Origin: an uncultured Trueperaceae bacterium
GTDB taxonomy: Bacteria; Deinococcota; Deinococci; Deinococcales; Trueperaceae
NCBI GenBank assembly: GCA_937907415.1
Contig: CALCHY010000349.1
Span: 1 to 7,710 of the forward strand
Direction: 5' to 3'
Length of the DNA: 7,710 nucleotides
The notes under the pieces were generated by a model, which saw nothing but the letters and a program-made list of their open reading frames with translations, was not told the origin of the DNA and did no database searches. Within the stretch, counting starts at the first letter, position 1. Each line of letters starts with the position of its first letter. The translations under genes and the position numbers were made by a program. This document shows positions 6,417-7,710 of the stretch, one piece after another.

Positions 6417-7427
6417 TTACGGCCGCTCGTAGCCGAGCGTGGCCGGGTCCTTGGCTGCCTTGCCGCCGTCGAACAGGGTGTAAGCCTGGTGCGCAACGGA
6501 CGGCATGGCGCTCGCGAGGGCCTCGTCGCCGTAGAGCGGGTCGAAGAGCGCGCCGCGCTCTTCCGCGTAGTCTCGCAAGGCGGTGGAGTCCTTCATCACG
6601 TTCTCCCACACCATGTTCATGGTCTCGACGACCTCGTCCGGGATGCCCTTCGGCGCCCAGATGCCGAAGTAGTTGGACGGCACGCGGAGTTCGGGAATCC
6701 AGTCGGTGATGGCCGGGATGTCGCCGACGCCCTTGAGCGTAAGGGGCTGCTCGCTGAAGGCGGCGAGTGCGCGGAGTCTGCCTGCGCGGAGCATCTCGGC
6801 TTCTTCGACGGCCAACTGGGTGACGACCTCCGTCTCGCCAGCCACCGTGGCGATCACGGCTGGGTTGCCGCCGTCGTACGGAACGTGGCGGTAAGTGACG
6901 CCGGTCGCGCCAGCGATGGCTTCCATGACGGTGTGGCCAGCGGAGGAGAGCCCGGCCGTTGCCACGGTGATCTTGCCAGGGTTCTCTTTGAACGCCGTGA
7001 GCAGTTCCGCGAACGTCTGGTACCGGGTGTTGCTGTTCACCGCGACGACGCCAGTGTTGGAGACTCCGAAGTAGAGGTTCCAGTCGTCGACGCGAGTGTC
7101 GAGCATGTCGAGCACGGCGTAGGTGCCAAGGTCACGCACGGCGCCAGCGGCCCAGGTGTAACCGTCCTTGGCGGCGTTAAGCACGTTGGTGGTGCCGACG
7201 GAGCCTGACGCTCCCGGCTGGTTGACGACCACGACGCTCGCGCCGAGGGCCTTCTCGATCTCGGCCGCCATCACGCGTACGACCTGGTCGGTGGAGCCGC
7301 CGGCGGCCCAAGGCACCACGATCGTGACGGGCCGGTCGGGCTTCCACGGGTAGTCCTGGGCGGAGGCGGTGCTCAAGAAGAGCCCGGCCGCGGCCAGTAA
7401 CAAGAGGACGGTGCGGAGTAGCTTCAC
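6417..7427 (-). CDS. tctC: Tripartite tricarboxylate transporter substrate-binding protein (TctC/Bug family)
   Basis: This 336-residue exported solute receptor delivers ligand to TctA/TctB. A type I signal peptide is clear: MKLLR, a Leu/Ala-rich core (6-19), then cleavage expected after STASA (residue 23, before QDYPWKPDRP). There is no lipobox cysteine, which fits a free periplasmic protein. Family motifs are VTIVVPWAAGGSTD (34-47), NQPGASGSVG (69-78), GLSSAGH (159-165), YRHVPYDGGNPA (179-190) and GRLRALA (216-222). The first two and VPY-GG-PA line the carboxylate-binding cleft in characterised members. Y184-DGG carries Asp where many relatives have Lys or Arg, perhaps altering specificity. 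The frame stays open upstream to a GTG at 7517, but GTG at 7427 has a good GAGGTGA ribosome-binding site (7438-7432) and starts exactly at the signal peptide. It is the first gene of the train. Confidence 0.95.
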   Translation of the reverse strand: MKLLRTVLLLLAAAGLFLSTASAQDYPWKPDRPVTIVVPWAAGGSTDQVVRVMAAEIEKALGASVVVVNQPGASGSVGTTNVLNAAKDGYTWAAGAVRDLGTYAVLDMLDTRVDDWNLYFGVSNTGVVAVNSNTRYQTFAELLTAFKENPGKITVATAGLSSAGHTVMEAIAGATGVTYRHVPYDGGNPAVIATVAGETEVVTQLAVEEAEMLRAGRLRALAAFSEQPLTLKGVGDIPAITDWIPELRVPSNYFGIWAPKGIPDEVVETMNMVWENVMKDSTALRDYAEERGALFDPLYGDEALASAMPSVAHQAYTLFDGGKAAKDPATLGYERP

Positions 7428-7540
7428 GTCTTCACCTCGTTCGGCAGCGCGCTCTGGCGCCGCGGGGGATCCGTCGCCTGAAGGACGCTTCACCAATCGC
7501 GCTGGAAAGAGAAGCACTTCGAGTCAGCCTCCGTCAGAAA

Positions 7541-7553
7541 GGCGCCTGGCGCC
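7541..7553. repeat. Short palindrome GGCGCC-T-GGCGCC in the operon leader
   Basis: Two copies of GGCGCC flank a single T, giving a 13-nt sequence that is both a direct and an inverted repeat. It lies about 40-50 nt inside the putative transcript, downstream of the AT-rich promoter-like patch. It could be an operator half-site pair, but GGCGCC is common in GC-rich DNA, so chance is a real alternative. Confidence 0.25.
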
Positions 7554-7647
7554 TACCTAACTCAACGCTTGACTTTGCGAGGCGGTGCAATTATCTAGTC
7601 GGAAACTATCACGCATCCCGTCAGGGGTCAATGCGCTGCGGGCGCTC

Positions 7648-7658
7648 TGGTTGTACTA
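7648..7658. promoter_or_regulatory. Possible GntR/FadR-type operator (TGGTTGTACTA)
   Basis: The 11-mer matches all six fixed positions of TNGTNNNACNA, the consensus bound by FadR-subfamily GntR regulators, which often control sugar-acid and organic-acid catabolic operons. It lies just upstream of the TTGACC box of the putative tct promoter. A six-base match occurs by chance about once per 4 kb, and no regulator gene is visible in the window, so this is only a candidate. Confidence 0.2.
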
Positions 7659-7710
7659 GCGCCGCCGTGCGAGCCACACGGTGTGACGTGGGCCGCTCTT
7701 GCCGTGCGCG

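Larger units (their letters stand above)
7428..7710 (-). promoter_or_regulatory. Upstream control region of the tct operon
   Basis: I find no convincing gene in these 283 nt. An AT-rich patch stands out. On the minus strand TAGATAAT (7597-7590) contains a 5/6 match to TATAAT, and TTGACC (7632-7627) resembles a -35 box but is 30 nt from it; TTGACC pairs better with GATAGT (7611-7606, 15-nt spacer). Neither pairing is ideal. On the plus strand TTGACT (7569-7574) is followed 17 nt later by a weak TATCTA. Transcription from this patch would give tctC a leader of roughly 150 nt. The region also holds palindromes GGCGCC-T-GGCGCC (7541-7553) and CACAC-G-GTGTG (7675-7685). The tctC ribosome-binding site GAGGTGA is at 7438-7432. 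Confidence 0.45.

Noticed and set aside
6489..7208. 239-codon open frame on the plus strand, antisense to tctC
   Set aside because: It lies wholly inside tctC, which has firm family motifs and a signal peptide. The antisense frame has no recognisable domain and is explained by the GC-rich codon pattern.
7631..7710. Plus-strand frame from ATG 7631 open to the right edge, with AGGGG at 7623-7627 upstream
   Set aside because: The 26 visible residues are Cys- and Arg-rich with no family resemblance, and the Shine-Dalgarno spacing (3 nt) is too short. It could only be judged with sequence beyond the window.
1..7710. Mobile element, CRISPR or defence system
   Set aside because: I saw no transposase, integrase, direct-repeat array, toxin-antitoxin pair or nuclease. 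All genes fit a metabolic operon of uniform composition and orientation.

Overview
The window is a GC-rich bacterial segment. It holds one leftward (minus-strand) gene train of eight closely packed genes, the last of which runs off the left edge. The genes are, in transcription order: a tripartite tricarboxylate transporter (TTT) binding protein TctC (7427-6417), small permease TctB (6350-5772), large permease TctA (5731-4199), a sugar phosphate isomerase/epimerase-type TIM barrel (4206-3349), an extended-SDR NAD-dependent epimerase/dehydrogenase-like protein (3314-2292), a dihydrodipicolinate synthase (DHDPS)-family lyase/aldolase (2292-1234), a two-domain GNAT acetyltransferase (1237-377) and the N-terminus of a Gfo/Idh/MocA oxidoreductase (289 to beyond position 1).

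Junctions are operon-like. tctA and the isomerase overlap by 8 nt, the SDR and DHDPS-like genes share one base (TGATG), and the DHDPS-like and GNAT genes overlap by 4 nt (GTGA). The remaining gaps are 34 to 87 nt. Clear Shine-Dalgarno sequences precede only tctC, the SDR gene and the oxidoreductase gene; the others look translationally coupled or weakly initiated. A 14-bp GC-rich hairpin without a U-tract sits between tctC and tctB. The likely control region is 7428-7710, with an AT-rich promoter-like patch near 7590-7632, small palindromes and one match to a FadR-type GntR operator consensus.

Functionally, this reads as an uptake-plus-catabolism operon. TctC would capture an organic acid-like solute outside the cytoplasmic membrane, and TctA/TctB would import it using an ion gradient. 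An isomerase, two NAD(P)-dependent oxidoreductase-type enzymes and a Schiff-base aldolase/lyase would then process it. The combination suggests a sugar acid or other polyhydroxylated carboxylate, but the substrate cannot be read from the sequence. Each protein family is familiar; the pathway they form together does not match one I can name.

Organism: high GC, abundant Shine-Dalgarno sites, and a binding protein with a type I signal peptide and no lipobox cysteine, which fits a diderm (periplasm-bearing) bacterium. Deinococcota (Trueperaceae-like) or Proteobacteria are possible, but I cannot place it firmly. I see no rRNA, tRNA, CRISPR array, insertion sequence or phage gene.
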